This document shows, piece by piece, positions 1-14,600 of a stretch of 64,000 nt of DNA. The position numbers and the translations under genes are program-made. A model generated the notes under the pieces. That model had not been told where the DNA came from. It saw only the letters and a program-made list of their open reading frames with translations, and made no database searches. Origin of the DNA: Cucumis sativus (lineage: Eukaryota; Streptophyta; Magnoliopsida; Cucurbitales; Cucurbitaceae); NCBI RefSeq assembly GCF_000004075.3, contig NC_026657.2:30288408-30352407 (forward strand), in the 5' to 3' direction. Every line of letters starts with the position of its first letter. Position 1 is the first letter of the stretch.

Positions 1-1686
1 TCTAACTTCGAGATTATTTCCCGACGAAAACTCTCTGGCTGCCGCTCTCATCGGATCTAGCCGAAGGTGGGCGTCGTCGACGACGGCGTCGCCGCCGGGT
101 AAATCACAGAAAACGGAGAAGAAGTTAGTGGACCGTCTTTCATCGGTGATAGACGCAGTCAACGACCGTAAACTCCCTCCAGAGCTCCGAGGCCAACGTA
201 ACTCTGTTAGGTTATCCCTGCCTTTTACTTTATATTTGATTTCCTCTATCTGATTCGTTCTTTCATTTTTTATTTTCGAGATGTAATCCTGATTGTTGGT
301 TTTGGTTGATATTTTGTTAATTCATGAAACAGTGTCTACCTCTTTTGTATCTGAAATTGATCGTGTTCTATGAATTCTGCATTCCTTTTCTTGTTACAAA
401 GATTATCATCACAAATACGCTTACTGAAGATTGTTATCCCCTTTATGTGATTTCATTGTCACTCACTTCCTTCCAATCCTTGAAACTTAGAGGTATTGAA
501 CTATCGACCAAATATGCAGCAACTTATTACCAATACTTCTATCTCTGTTGGAAAAAACAAACAAACAAACAAACCTTTAGTTTATGTGAACGGCAAAACT
601 GGTCATATTCATATTATGCATGAGCCTATCTGCTATCATTATGGTTCTTGTTCAATTTCTGAAACATTTTATTGAAATTAAGTCTATCTTATTCTTCACT
701 ATGATGAACATTTTATCTTGCACTATATTGAAGAGCTTTGCTTTTCAGCTATTGTTGGGTTGATTCGTTAGGATATTTTGGACAGGTCAGAAACTGATCT
801 GATAAATGTTGTTGAGCGAAGGATTTGGAATTCCATGGAAGAAGGGCAATTTGAGAATTTACCAGGAAAAGGAAAACCTCTGAACCTGTCTATCAATCCT
901 CATGCTGATCCGGCAGAAGACACACTGTATCGGATCTTGTCCAAGAATGGATGTGCACCTGAATGGGTTGAACTCAACAAAGAGATCAGGAGTAACATAT
1001 CCGAATGGCGATCGTCGTTGAAGAAAGCATTCGAAAGTAGAGGCAATGGTGATCATTCAATATGGACTGAGAGTAAAGAGGGTTTGCAAGTTCAATTGCA
1101 ACACATAAATGACAAGGTTAGTTATCAGTTTCATGGCTTCTTGATAATGGAAGATTGATACCTAAGTTCTTATTCAATATCGTATACTTTCTAGCATGTT
1201 AAATCACTGAATCTAAAAACTTTTGATGACTGAAAATAAATTTAATATTATATTATCTAACATAACCAGAAGTTAGTTAATCCAACCATTCTAAAATAGT
1301 TCCTTGCTGGAATTCTTCTATCTCAAGACTATTACTAGTCAATTTGATTTGGGTTGGTCCCAAACTAGACCCTAGATTTTAAAATTGAACATTTGATAGA
1401 AAATGCTCGATTTTGGTCCCATTAACGAAACTTGATCACTTTTGATATTCTAATTTGAAGAAATCAAGGGATCAAGTACGAACTATTCCACTCCTTACTA
1501 ATTGATTTTGAGATGAAACATCGTGTTATCAACTAGCGTTGAGTTAGTTTATGCATTACATTTCACAACCATTATAAACAATGTAGTTTACACTTGCAGG
1601 TTTTTCGGTATAACTTAATAGTTCCTTTCGGGCGCCAAATGTTTGGATTGAAATGGGAGAAAGAGATGGATCGTCTAGTAGAATGA
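1..1686 (+). CDS. DnaJ homologue subfamily C member 28-like (DUF1992) protein, 5' end cut off by the window
   Basis: The exons I support are <1-210, 786-1116 and 1600-1686 (stop TGA). Phases agree: the first junction splits an Arg codon and the second is phase 0. The visible protein ends with a short conserved C-terminus rich in Arg/Lys. Its core contains the motifs VERRIWNSMEEGQF, ENLPGKGKPL, DTLYRIL and PEWVELNKEI, which are diagnostic of the DUF1992 (DnaJ-C28 conserved) domain. The visible N-terminal part is basic and Ser/Ala/Thr-rich, which would fit an organellar targeting peptide; this is inferred, as the start codon lies at or beyond the left edge. No J domain is visible, as in plant members of the family. 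The molecular function is poorly known; a chaperone-related or organellar role is only suggested by family naming. The gene is convergent with VPS37 downstream. Confidence 0.85.
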
Positions 1687-3121
1687 AATAAGTTGTTTCT
1701 TCTCTTTGAGCTTGCATTGGTTTTGCTTTTCAGGTAAAATCAGCATTATTCATATCTTTAGAGATATAAAATTTGTTGGAGTCATAGAATTAAGAAGAAA
1801 AGAATTTGGAGTATGTTGGCATATACAAAATGATAGCACTTTCATAGGCGCAGCTGAAAGTTGTTTAAGAATGTAGTAGCAAAAATCGTTTCATTAATTA
1901 TATGAAATGAACTTTTTAGTGAGTGTTCTCAGCATTTTTCTTTCCATATACAAATTATTTTATTTCATTTGTTATTTAATTAATTAGAAGTTTAGAATAT
2001 TCATTAAATTAGAATTAACTACAAATTGCATTATCTTTTTCTTCATGAATTGTTTTTTCTCTTCAGCTTGGCGTTTATTTTTCAACTGTGTTCACTTGAA
2101 TTTTTCATTTAGTAATATATCAGATAGATGCACATTTAAATTGTCTCGAGCGGGTGTACATGCAATTTAATATTATATCATCCAATAATTTTAAATTGAT
2201 GTTTATCTAATAATACATACTTGTAAAGAATTTCATACAAATTTCGATTTTTCAGGAACAGTGTAAAGTCTGTCTATTGATGAAATCATTTTTTTGTAAA
2301 AGGAACCATACCAATATCGAAGCAATCAAACTATGAACTAACAATACCCATTAACCAATACTCTTAGGAAGAAAGTACGATGATGACAACTAGAGAACGT
2401 AGACAGCAAACGAAATTATAGAGAAATTAAAAGATGATTGTCAAATACAAAATGAAAGGGGGAGTGTCGATTATTTGTGGATTTGTATTATTAGTACCAT
2501 TATTCAAATGATACATAGCATAGGAAACTTTTGTGTTGTTTGACAAACTGGGTGACTTGGAAAAGATGGATTGGATGAGTTAAAAAAAACTCTTATCACT
2601 TAGATTCACCAATAATTTAAATATTTATTTGCATCCTTTCACATTTCTCACAAAAGAAACTCACATTTTTCAGAGCAAATTGTAATCAAGACTCGTAGGA
2701 CAAGACAATAATTCACAAAAGCAAGAGCAACCCGATAAAAGATCTGATAATTCACTAATAAAGTACAACTACATAAGAGTACAAAAAAAATGCAAAAGGG
2801 TAGTTAACTAGCAACCTTGTAAACTATGTATAGAAAAATAATGTGAAACAAAAAGAGGACAAATATCATTTTACAACGAATACAAGGAAATAAAGGAAGA
2901 ACATCAAAATGAAAAAGAATCAATTTATTATCATCAGTAAAACGAACAAACATTCACTAGAGAAAAGACACGAACTTGGTAGAAAACCCATCTGGGGTTC
3001 AAATGATTTCAACCTCTAACCCTGAAAAAGAAGAGTTTGTAGCAATTGCATAAGCAGTAAAGGCAGTAAAATTCGACGGTAAGAATATACATTGACTGCC
3101 ACTGTCAGGGTTCTTTAAGTT
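1687..3121. other. Intergenic, between convergent 3' ends
   Basis: AT-rich DNA between the stop of the DUF1992 gene and the stop of the VPS37 gene. It should hold both 3' UTRs and poly(A) sites. I see no coding exon, RNA gene or structured repeat in it. Confidence 0.6.
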
Positions 3122-6100
3122 TCAGGTGGTTCTAGCAGCAAGTTGAATGAGAGCTCGCTGGTGGTAACTAATACGAAGCTTCTTGTATTTATGAGTAAAA
3201 GAACTCAAATCTATCTCTCTATCAAGAAGTTGCCTGTGCAGGTTGTCTGACTCTTCTTCTGTCTCCTTCATACTCTCTGCAAACAAAACCCTTTCATATT
3301 TGAATAACATGACGATGACCAGATTTATAGCTGATATTTTCTATGGTGTGTGAAAATGCTACAACAGGAGAACTAGAAAGTGTGTCTTCTCTAATTCTAA
3401 AAGGGAACTTCCCGACGATTCATTTTACGATGGACTAATAATGATTTTGTTCAAATTGAACTTCTACAATAACATGTAAGAGTGGATTCACAAACAGATA
3501 ATCAAAAACAATTTTCAACAGGCAAACAAATCCGACCTTTTGAAATTAGTTCTCTCAAGTAGAGGATCTCAAGGAAGTTCCAAAGCACACTAGTATCTTG
3601 TAATCTTGGAACCACTTTCATGTACTAGATAAATATCCAAAGCACTTGAAAAGTTAACCCCCCAAACAAACCCTTGGAATATATCTACACTAGGATCTCT
3701 CAGTTGCGTAAGACTACTCTATTCGTTAACATAGAAAGGAAAGTTTCTTGTAGACCCGGTTTCCTTGGCAGGTTTGTTGGTAATTATCAATGATTACAAA
3801 ACCCAAAAGACTACCATTACGATTACCTTGAAGTCTTCGTAGAAGTGAAGCAGGAGAACAGAGCTTCAAAATCTCCTCTTTCTTTTGGTCAAGTTCATTT
3901 AGCTTCTCCTTGGCGGCAGCCAGTTCAGTAGTCCGAATAATGCTGCACTGAGATAATATACAGAAGGGAGTCAGCATGAAGAGTGAGTTAATACTTAATA
4001 CAACAAAGCAAGAAAATGCACTATCTTCTGATAATCCCATACCTGATTTCTGAGTTCCATGATACGTGGTTCCTTTTCCAAGTTCTCACCTTTTAAAGTT
4101 AAAATCACGGTTTATATTTGTTGTGTAAAGAAGTGATTAGAAGAAAAGGAAATCATAAAAGTCATTACAAAAATAAAGATATGTTACTTACTAGCAAGCT
4201 GAAGAGTCTCCTTACGCAGCTCATCTCTCAGCTGGTGACAGTTAATAAAAAATGAAAACATGAAAGACCCAATCAGGAATGGTTTAAATTTATGAAGGGA
4301 AGAAACACTAGAAACACCATTGTATTATAATTCAGTGTATAAGCTATACGATGACACTTCCATAAGAGAGACATAATATGGACCTAACAAACATCAGAAA
4401 TCATGAATCAAACAGTTATTAAAATGATGGTTTTAACGCATAGAACTGGTATAGTTGCAAAGTTCCTCAGTTAACACGACGAGGCAATTAACAGAAGTGA
4501 TGGCTTTGACTCTTAGACCGAGTGAAGGGGCAGCAAGCAGCTTCCCAACATAGACAAGGGCTTGATGGTTTGAGGTTAATGCACAATGTGCCGCTCAAAC
4601 CCTTTTCCTCAATGCAATTGAGATATCAATCTCGATCTGCCTCCACAAACGAGGGATCCATAAAAGAAGTGATCCAAGCCTAAACTTTCCACGCTTCGGC
4701 AAGGAAATTTAATTTATATATACACGCAACATATAAAAATTTACTTCCTCCTACAATCCTATTTGTTGCCATGTTGCTAATTTCCACCTTTAATGGAAAA
4801 TATGTCCAAGCTTGACAAATTCTAAGCCAGGAAAGACAATACGAGAATGAAAATCCAGTCAAGTTTTAATATGAGTTAAGAATGCATTGTGTCAGAGCTT
4901 GCTGTTCCTTTCATATGGAGAGTTCACTGTGGGACCTACAGTCCTATTTGATTACCTTGCTTTACAAAAGCCAAGAAGGATTTCTGATCCGACCTTGGAA
5001 CAGAAGTAGGCACTAGAACAGAGCCAGTCTACGACAGTTATTACTCACTCAGTCTAAATGAGACTTCAGGATGTATTAGGTTTTGGAGACCAAGTTATTG
5101 CACTACCTCTAAACTGAAGTTTCTCCAAGATGAATATGCAATGCTTTGTTTGAACAAGAAATGAACTATTCATTTAAATAATATGAAGATACAGGACGAA
5201 TATGCTATGCTTAAAACAGTAAACTAGGAAAGTTAACGAAAATACTCTACATTTAGCTAGTATGGAATGAGAACAGCATAACAGCATGAATAAACAAATA
5301 AAAACATTGGAGAACCTTCAGACGACCATATTAGTTATATTCTATTAGAAACAATCAAATTAACCTTCAAACTTAAATTTCTTACATTTCAGCTTCACAA
5401 TTAAGGAAGTTCAAGATTTAAGGGGAAAAAGGGTAACTTACATTGTTCTGTATTTTGACCTGGTCAAGTGAAAGGAAAAATTGATTATATGTATCCTTGT
5501 CTGACAAAAGCTTTCGTAACTCATCAACACTGACCAAATTTAAAAGGGAAGAAAAAAAGGTGATCAATATCCTCGAATGATGAAACAAAGAATGTTCTAA
5601 TCTCGTTCAGAAAATTCATAACTGCCACAAAATATAATATTAAACTTTTTTTAAAAAAATGGTTAACAGGACCCATAGACAAGCAAACACTATCACAAGA
5701 ATGATCACTAAAAGAATGTCACCATCCAAAAAATTAAAGGAAGAGATAATAGAGTTTGGAGTTTGGAGTTTCAATTGGAAAGAAAGCAAGGAAGAAAAAT
5801 GGGAGGAAACAATTTAGTGGATGGTACAGATTTTCAAAAAGAGGAGGAAAGTCAAGCCCCTAGCAATTGGAGAGTACAAAAATCTCTTCCAAATGATAAA
5901 AAGATTATTAAGACTAAAATTATTGAGAGTTTACACCAAGAGTGATCACAAATGAGAGAATCTAGAAAACAAACAAATAACTTCTCATTATTCCAGATGT
6001 TGACTTTAGCACAAAGCACATATATGAACATGATGGTAATGCCTTCTACTAAAACTTGTAGGATAAATTTGTAAATTTGCCTCTACTCATAATGTAGTAA

Positions 6101-8025
6101 AAACAAATTGCCCCAATTATGAAGCTGTGGAAATGACCATAAAAAACCACAATGAGAGAACTCTAGTTTCTAAAACAATTGTTGGGTGGAATATTTAAGA
6201 GTTATCTCTACAACTTATACCAGATTTCAAGCGCTGATACGATGAAAGTTTTTTTCGTTTCTAGAATCTTTGTACTGGAAGGGGAATTGAGAAACTATGC
6301 TTATTGTTCTAGAGAAGTAGGAAAATTATTTTCTTTAGAGGGGGGAAAATCCCATCTTCAATCAAATCCTATGAACACTAGACCAATCTAAAGATCAGTA
6401 GATCATCCTTGTAGAGCTCATTTTATGAAATGAAGTCTCTACATCTAGATCACTGGAGTAACAAGGACGACTAGATTTTTCTGTAGGAATCACTTGTTGG
6501 GTGGGCCTAAATAGCTGAAATGCCTACTAGAAGGCGAATCATCACACCAGTTTATTACCAACCGGCAATTTTCAGCCATGGGGAAAATTTTCATCCTTTT
6601 CCTCCATTGTTCCTATGCTCAAGCCATGTGGTTTTTTCTCTTTTCCAAGATTTCAATTTAGTTTGGCGCTTTCTGCCAAAAGCCTCAATAGCTCACAAGC
6701 AACTTTAAAGTTAGTTGTTTAAGAAAAAAGGGTGAGTTCTGCGAGAGTGTTATCAAATGAATAGCTTCAGAGGCATGACTAGAAAAACTTCAGAACTTGC
6801 ATAGAGATTTCTATAGAGAGAACGTTACTAGTAGCATTACTATCTTTATTTGTTAAAAAAGAAACAACCTAATACATCTATGGAATACATGCACACACTT
6901 CTAAATACGAATGCAGTGGCTGAGAATCAAAGAAGGCAGTTGGCACAAGCATAGATTGTGGTAGTCATGGACCTTTAGTTTTACCTTTTGTCTTTCAATG
7001 CAGAAATAATGCCTGCAGCTTCAGCAGGTGAAACGTGTGATGGAGATTGTGGCCTATCAGAAAGCCTTTGTGAACTGGAATGGTTGGAGGAGGTGCTACC
7101 TGGAGTTCCAGGGCGAGAGGAGCTAACAGATGGTGGATACCATGATTGTGTGGAAACATCTGGTGGAGGGCGGACCTGTTCCTCCTGAGATCCCCTGAAG
7201 GTGGATACAAAAATAATCAAAGGTGTCAACGACTATCCAAGTAGCATAAAATAAACAAGGGATCAAATAGACTCAGATCAAATCACCATTCAACAAAAAT
7301 TGTTGCAACTAAGAACAAAATATTTACTATCAACTGATCTAAGGGGGAGTACGAAGAATCCAAAGCAAAATCAGGTGAAATACAGTGTTCAGTAATTATA
7401 AAAAAATGTAGTAGTGCTGAATTCGGACGGAAGTACGTACTGTCTAAATGATATATTTTTCGCTAGCAATTAGTCCATCACACCTCATAACAAATACTGT
7501 TTGAAGAAACTGGCTCTAAGGTTATACCCTCTTTGGGACCCAAGAAATTGGCTTTCCAAGTGCCAACACGGTATAGAAGGGGGAATATGGGATTGAAAAT
7601 TCTTGAACTCAGTCCGACCAAGCTCTACGCACAGTATATCTATCCCTAATAAACCTCAAACGAAAGAAGACCCACTAACATTCTCAGCGATATCGAACAC
7701 CCAAAAGCTCACCTTTGCAATAATTGGAAAAAAAAAAAAAAAAACGAGATTAAAATCAAATACGGCACACATCCAGCAGACACTTGAAGAAATGAAGTTC
7801 AAACAGACATGCGCAATTAAACCCCTCAATTGACAGCCACAAAGACCTCAGACTATTTTCCAATTGACTAAAAAAATCGAGAACCAATGATGAAACCAAG
7901 TTCGATCTAAAATCAATTCGTAGGCGAAGTCAAGAAAGCAGCTTAAACAAGAAAATGAATCAAGAGTTAAACTACATGAAATTAAAGATGAAAAGAAGAA
8001 AGAAATGATACCAAAACTTGAACAT
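3122..8025 (-). CDS. VPS37: VPS37 subunit of ESCRT-I
   Basis: Seven coding exons, read on the minus strand: 8012-8025, 6985-7194, 5442-5529, 4192-4231, 4043-4089, 3827-3947 and 3122-3276. Together they give 675 nt and 224 residues, with consistent phases and GT-AG borders. The start MFKFWGSQEEQ and the C-terminal motifs RIIRTTELA, KEKLNEL and KYKKLR match plant VPS37 as I remember it. The order is a Pro/Ser-rich, poorly ordered N-terminus (about residues 5-60), then the Mod(r) helical domain (about 65-224). VPS37 binds VPS23/TSG101 and VPS28 in ESCRT-I, which sorts ubiquitinated membrane cargo into multivesicular bodies. The first coding exon has only 14 nt and two internal exons have 40 and 47 nt. 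The 1.2 and 1.5 kb introns hold unique AT-rich DNA with some degraded repeat-like stretches. Confidence 0.93.
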
Positions 8026-8582
8026 GGGTCGGAAGGATGGTTGATCCTGGGGTTAAAGGATGAAATTGAGGAGAGATAATTAAGAACAAAAGCAAAACCC
8101 TAGGATGAAGAATCCTCCGACCGGAAAAGGCAAGGATCCGGCGAACAAATCAGAAGTGAAATAAAAAGGAATTTGCGTGGGCGTAATGAGTTCCTTAGCA
8201 AGGAATCAAAGAAAGTCGGAATTTTTAAGAGCAAGGAGTTTGATGATGATTAATTCGACTTCAAACACCGATGCTGTCCTTTTCTTCTTCAATTTTCCTT
8301 CGAGGCTGATTCATTGATTTGCTTCTTTTAATTAAAATAGTGCGTATAGTAAATTTCTTGGAATTTTAATGTCAAATTTTATATAGCTTTAAAGGTAATT
8401 TGTAAATTTTAAACAAATTAATCACACTTAGGGGAAATATTATGATTTGAAAAATAGTAATTATTTCGACCTTCAATAACATAGGGGAAAAGATATCTGA
8501 AGGCAAAATTAGGATATATAATTTCATTTCATAAACTGAATTTATAGATGCCTAATTACCTTGCCGTACAAACTTGGAGAAA

Positions 8583-8636
8583 TGGGCCTTTTAACCCAAC
8601 TTGGGCCGATGTTGTTCAGTTCAATCTAACTGGGCC
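8583..8636. promoter_or_regulatory. Three TGGGCC (site II-like) elements upstream of VPS37
   Basis: TGGGCC occurs at 8583-8588, 8602-8607 and 8631-8636, about 560-610 bp upstream of the VPS37 start codon. TGGGCC/GGCCCA is the site II core bound by TCP factors in many plant housekeeping promoters. That they act in the VPS37 promoter is an inference from position. Confidence 0.45.
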
Positions 8637-8639
8637 ACC

Positions 8640-11600
8640 GTTAAATGACCCATGATTCAAAATATCCAATTTACTCTTGAATACAAAAACAGTCGTTGCC
8701 AAATATAACGTCTTAAAAGAAGTAATTTTTAGAACAACTTACAACTAGGTGTAACTAAATAAAACATTTTTGATGGTATTGGTATGATAAGTCTTAAAAT
8801 TAAGAGAATTTTATTAGTTTTTCGTTCGAGGAAGAATCAATACTATTTTAGAGATTAATTTCACGAATAAAATAATTTGAAATCAAGAAAAGCCAAACCC
8901 ATTAACCCTAAGCATCAAGCAAACATAATTACAAAAACTAAAAAGGTGAGAGCTAGTGGACAGAAGTGGGCAGATTTCTTAAATGCTTTCTTTTCAAAAG
9001 AAGAGAAAATTATAGATTATAAAAGCGGTTTTTATAATAGAATAATAAAAATGGAAATGACTTCTTAATAGTTAATACAAACGTAATGTAACTAACTGAA
9101 ATGAAATTAAATATGTGCTTTACTTTTCTTTTTGGAAAAGAGAGAAAATGAAATATTCATTTTTTCTTCTTCTTCTTTTCTTAATTTAGAAGGGCAGATG
9201 TTGAAGGAAAATAAAAGTATCCAATTTTATTAACTTGTTTCTACCAAAATCCTCTACATTGCTTGTTTAAATAACAATAAACATTCTACCTTTCTTCTAA
9301 AACTTTATTTCTTTTTTTTACATTTACGTAAGATTGATGAAATAGACACTCAAACATATTAAAAATATCAGAATTCCTTTCAACAATCTGGACGAAAAGC
9401 TATAATGAAAAAGGTATAGTATTATACTCTTAGCTAATATGATTGATAATAATAATAATTGTGGTTAGGTTGACAATTGGTTGATCTCCTTGAAAAATGG
9501 CTTTGATTGAAACTTACTATATTATCGATCTTTTTCAAAAATAAATTGCCAATCAAAATGTATTAAATTTAAGAATCGTAATTCAACTCGTAAGATTTAA
9601 TTGAAATAAATCTTAAACACACATGTTATTACATAGCTTTAGGCTTTCAATTTAAACATGTTTAAAAACCCATTTGAATTGAATTTAAAAAATGAAGAGT
9701 CAAACTTAGGGTGCACACTGCACATATCAAAACCAAACCAAGTTTTCAGGTTTTATCGTTAATGAGATTGTGTGTACTGTGTATATTGTAGGCTAAATGG
9801 GCTTCTGGGACATTATATGAAAAACAAATTGATAAAGCATTATTAAAAATTAGGTAGATACAAATAAGATAGATGCTTTATGGTAGAGAGATCTTTTGGA
9901 GATTTGATAAATGTGATTTGAATAATAAAGTTGCAAATATTAAATGATTGATTGAACACAAGGCAAAGCAAAGCTAGTTAATCATGTTCCTTGTTTAACA
10001 TTTGTGAATTACCCTAAACTTTATTACTCTCTCTCATCATCACTCCACCTTGTTCTTACACCCCTACCTCCTTTCTAATGGCCATCATTTTTCTTTTCAT
10101 TCATTAAGTTTTAATTAGGTTTGAGATGTGAAAGTCTTAAAGACAAAATCTCATTTTAACTGTACCAAAACCCTTCTTCTTACATCTTCATCTTAGTTTT
10201 ATTATCATTTGACACGTAAAAAATAATTAATAATCGTAAAAATAGAACTATCATCTTTCTATCAACAACATCAACTTGTTCTATAAGGTATTTTTGTTCT
10301 TTCTACTCGGATGGAGATGGAGATAGATTAGAGATTTAATCATCAATTTCAAACTCTTTCAATTAATTTCGATAATAACAAATAAAATATAACATGATTT
10401 CACATATTGATGTTTCACTTAACATTTATTTATTATATATATGTACAATGAAATTGAATATATGTTTATGTGACGGTGGAAAAAAAAAAAAGAAGAAGAA
10501 TGTAACATTTAACCTAAAACTGATGTACATTCCATGATGATGAGACATATCAAAATCGAAAGTTTTAAAAAGGTAATGTTGATAGAGATAAAGGGCAATG
10601 TATTCTATTCACTCAAGTCCTTTCACATTCATTATTATGCATCCTATTAAATTCCACATCTGTACTATATGTAAAATTAAATAAAATTATTGCACACCTC
10701 TTTTTTCTATCATCAAATTCTCCAAATATTCTTTCAATCTTTTTGTTTAATTTGATACAAATTAAATTGATATTTGTAAAGGTTGAGTTGTAGAGGGAGG
10801 AAGAGAGAAAAATAAAAATAGATTGGTAAAATAAAATAGAATTGTGAAAGGAAAGTGGAAAAGTGTTTCATTACTTATATGAAAAAGAAAAGAGGTTGTT
10901 GTTGGAAGGCATATAATTTAATAATAAATTAAAAACAATAATAGAGGGGGAGAGGGAAAGAAAAGAAAAAGGGGAAAGGGTGTGTGTGTGAGGGCATATG
11001 GGGTTAATAACGGCTCCAACTGTAGACCCCTTTTGGGAACCACACCTTTCAACTTTCTTCGCCTCACCTTTCGGTGTCCCACTCACTAACTCCCTCCTCT
11101 TTTATTTTCATTTCTTTAAAATTTATATATATAAAACATTCTTCACTGACACATTGTACTTCTACTACCTCATCATTCCCATTTTACGGAATTATTCTTT
11201 TTTATAGCAAAATCTATTTTCAATTATCTAAAACACTCCTTTTCTTTTCTTCAAATTTAATATATATTTTCAATTCTACTTCTTACTTCTTTACTCTTAA
11301 TAAATATTCCATAAATCCTTTTTTTGTTTTTTTTTTTCTTTCGAAAAAGACATTTCATTTCCCTCAGCTTCCAAAGTCGAAAACAACACCAACAACAATC
11401 ATCATTCATTAACAAAAACTTCACCCATCTCTTCAAAAATTAGAAACAAAAAACAACTTTCACCCTCCATTACCTTACAACAACAAAGTAACAATGAGTA
11501 ATTCCATGCATTTGAATATCAATTTAGTAGGAGAGACTAAATTTAAGATTTATTGAGAGTGGAATAATAAAAAAAATTAATTTTAATGGTTTGGTATGGA

Positions 11601-14600
11601 ATAAAAATGAGGGGGGAAATGGGAAGGGGTTTTCAAATCTTAGGTAAGTGTTTTATTAAGAAAGAATGTTTATATAATATATATTTTGAGGAGTAAATTA
11701 CATTACAAGCAAAGAATTAAATATTTAAATCTATACTCACAAAGGAAGGATAAAAAGTAATTAAATTCTTCAATATTTCTTACCTAACTTTCTCTTCTAG
11801 AAATTCTTTGTGTTCTGTCATCATTTACATCACACATTGATGGCCATTTATAGGCAATGTTCTTCTCATTCTTTATATAAAATCTGAAATTCAAATTATT
11901 TATAAATAATGTGTAAGATTAATTGTTTTTATCTAAAAAAAATATCATGCACATGTCAATTTCCATTGGATTCAAAAATTTCTTATTAATTTGGTTGTTT
12001 ATTTTAAAATGTGTGCAAATAAAAGGATATAAAGGAAAGAAGAGATGAAGCACTTTACGCGTACTTTCCCACTAAAATCGATGCCTAACACTTCATTATT
12101 TTGTCGCATCAACTTAATGTTTTTCTTATCATAACTTTCTCAATAGTATATATTGAGTTGATGGTTCTTATAAGGAAAAAAAATATTAAAATACAATTTT
12201 GTCCTTAGCTTTAATCGTTTGATATGTACTTTCTATTATCGAATTCTAATCTAGTTATTTCAATAAATCTTAATTTTTTTAAAAGAAAAAAAAAGTCTTT
12301 TAAGTATACAAAATTTAATAAACATGTAAATATGTTTTCAAATTAATAGTAAAAAAAAAATCAGTTGGGTATTAAATTTGAAGTATAACAAAAAAAAAAA
12401 AGAAAGATAGTATTTAAAAGAAAAAAATAAACAAACAAACATATTGTGTTGAGGGGATTTTTTTAAAAAGGTTTTAAGAAGAATTGAATTAAAGGTTTTA
12501 AACAATTATTGGTTTTGGATATATATATATATAAATGATTTTCACATGGATTTGGATGACTTTAGAGAGTGCCAAGTGGAGGAATCGCCATAGCTTTTTG
12601 TATCAATCAATTACAAAAGTAAATGTCGTCTCAAAAAACAAAAACATACAAAAGTAAATGTGAACGGATTTGTATGGATGGATCTTCGAGTTTTATGGAT
12701 GTGAACATTTTTTTCTAATTTCAATGTATAGTTCCTACCTTTCCAATGCATTTCAATTTAATACTAATTTTCTATACAATCTAACAAAGAATAGATGAAA
12801 AGTCGATTAAGAGATTCAAGCTTGTATAATAACGTAGCTCATTTGATATTTATTAAATTTTTAAAAAATATTCTTAAGCTTATAATTTTTTACCTCAATA
12901 TACAATTTAGCAAAAATTAAATAAAAAAGAAAGAAAGAAGAAGGATTGCATTAATTCTTATCATAATAAAGGAAAACTTCACAAAAGAATAGAGTGTATT
13001 TATTTATATATAGAAAAGAATTATTGAGAGATCCGAACTTTACATAAAAGACTCGAATCTAATGCCACTTCATATGATTCATCATCCAGTAATCAAAATT
13101 CCATTTTTTTTTCTTTTTGTTCACTTTATTTTCTTTCATATTTTTAGGAACAAACATTTGCCTTTCACGAAAAGCATGTATATAAACTCATTTTATTTTT
13201 ACTTTTTCTTTTTTTATTCTCACAAAAAAAAAATAATGAAATAACACTATTTTTTTTCTTCTAAAAATAAGAAAAATTTAAAAGAAAAAGAGGGATTAGA
13301 AAAAGTTGGGTTTCTTTATGGGAGGGGTTCTGCCATATCCTTTCCCGTCGGCGCAATACATGCAATGCAAGGACACTATTTTCCTTCACTGCTAAGTACC
13401 GAAATATTAGGCCATTTATATTTTCCCACTAACATACACTTTACTTCATTGCCTTCTTCCTGCACATTTCATTTTCCTCTACTTTTTTCCAAGGGGACTA
13501 TTTTTTTTTTTTGTATGTTGCAATGAGATCGAACTATTGGGAGATGTTTGTGTTTGAGACTAGTTCGGTTAGGTTTGAATGTCTATGGCTTAAAGTTCTA
13601 GGTTATATCGAAAGAAATATAATAGTAGAATAATATAATTGTTCGAGCAAATCCTAAAAAGATGGAGGTGAAAATTACATTTTTTCTTTCCTTTGAGTTC
13701 TAACAAAGGTGAAGGTGGAGGTGAAAGTGATTAATTTATTTTTTTTTAGCTTAGAGATGAAAATAAATGTGTTATTATCATTTATTTGTGTTTAATTTAA
13801 CCTAAACTTTGAAAATGTAAGCTAATAAATTAACAACTCGATAATGTCTAGTAGTCAAATAAAACTACAAAATAATAATTAGTTTGAAAGTGGGGTTAGG
13901 TTATTTGGGTCCTTTCTTTAGATTTTTGTTATTATCTTTTGGTTGGGTTTAGGACATTTTTATGGTAACTATTTTAAAATAATTTATTCTTGATGTTATG
14001 GTTAGATCAAGGTACTTTTCTGTGATTAGGTTTGAGTATATTATTGCAGCTTTGAATTTTCTTATTTGGTTGCAATTTGTGTGGTTTCAATCCAAACATA
14101 ATTTAATGAAAACAAAATGAAAAGTCAATAACATCGTTGTCGTTTATTTTTCATCATTAGAAAATTAACAAAAACAATGTTGTATCTTGATTAGGTTGTG
14201 CGATTAATAATAGTTTGTCTTTGTTATAAAAAGAATTAGTTCAACGTTATAAAGATGAAGATTCAACTTTCAACTTTTAAAGAGCTAAACTAAGTTATTT
14301 TAAATGTTCACGATTGTCCATTAATTGTGTATCATAGGTAGGTTGATTTTTCAATTTTAGTTTAAAATTGAATTGAATCTAATTAACTAAGTTTAATTGC
14401 ATTCCATTTTAAACTAGGCTCTTTATTTTGATTTAATTTGAAAGATGGGAGAATCTTATTTTTAAAAGACTTCAATCTATATATATATATCAAACTCTAT
14501 TTGAATGGTTGTTTGATTTGTAAAATATTGTTTAAAGCTTCATGATCAAACTTAACCAAAAGGAAAGGAAATTAGTTTTTTAAGGGTAAATATTTTACCC

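Noticed and set aside
10871-11412. Overlapping ORFs on both strands in the gene desert
   Set aside because: Mostly low-complexity Phe/Ser/Ile/Lys strings; the minus-strand frame with a short balanced N-terminus depends on the complementary promoter-like patch and has no family likeness.
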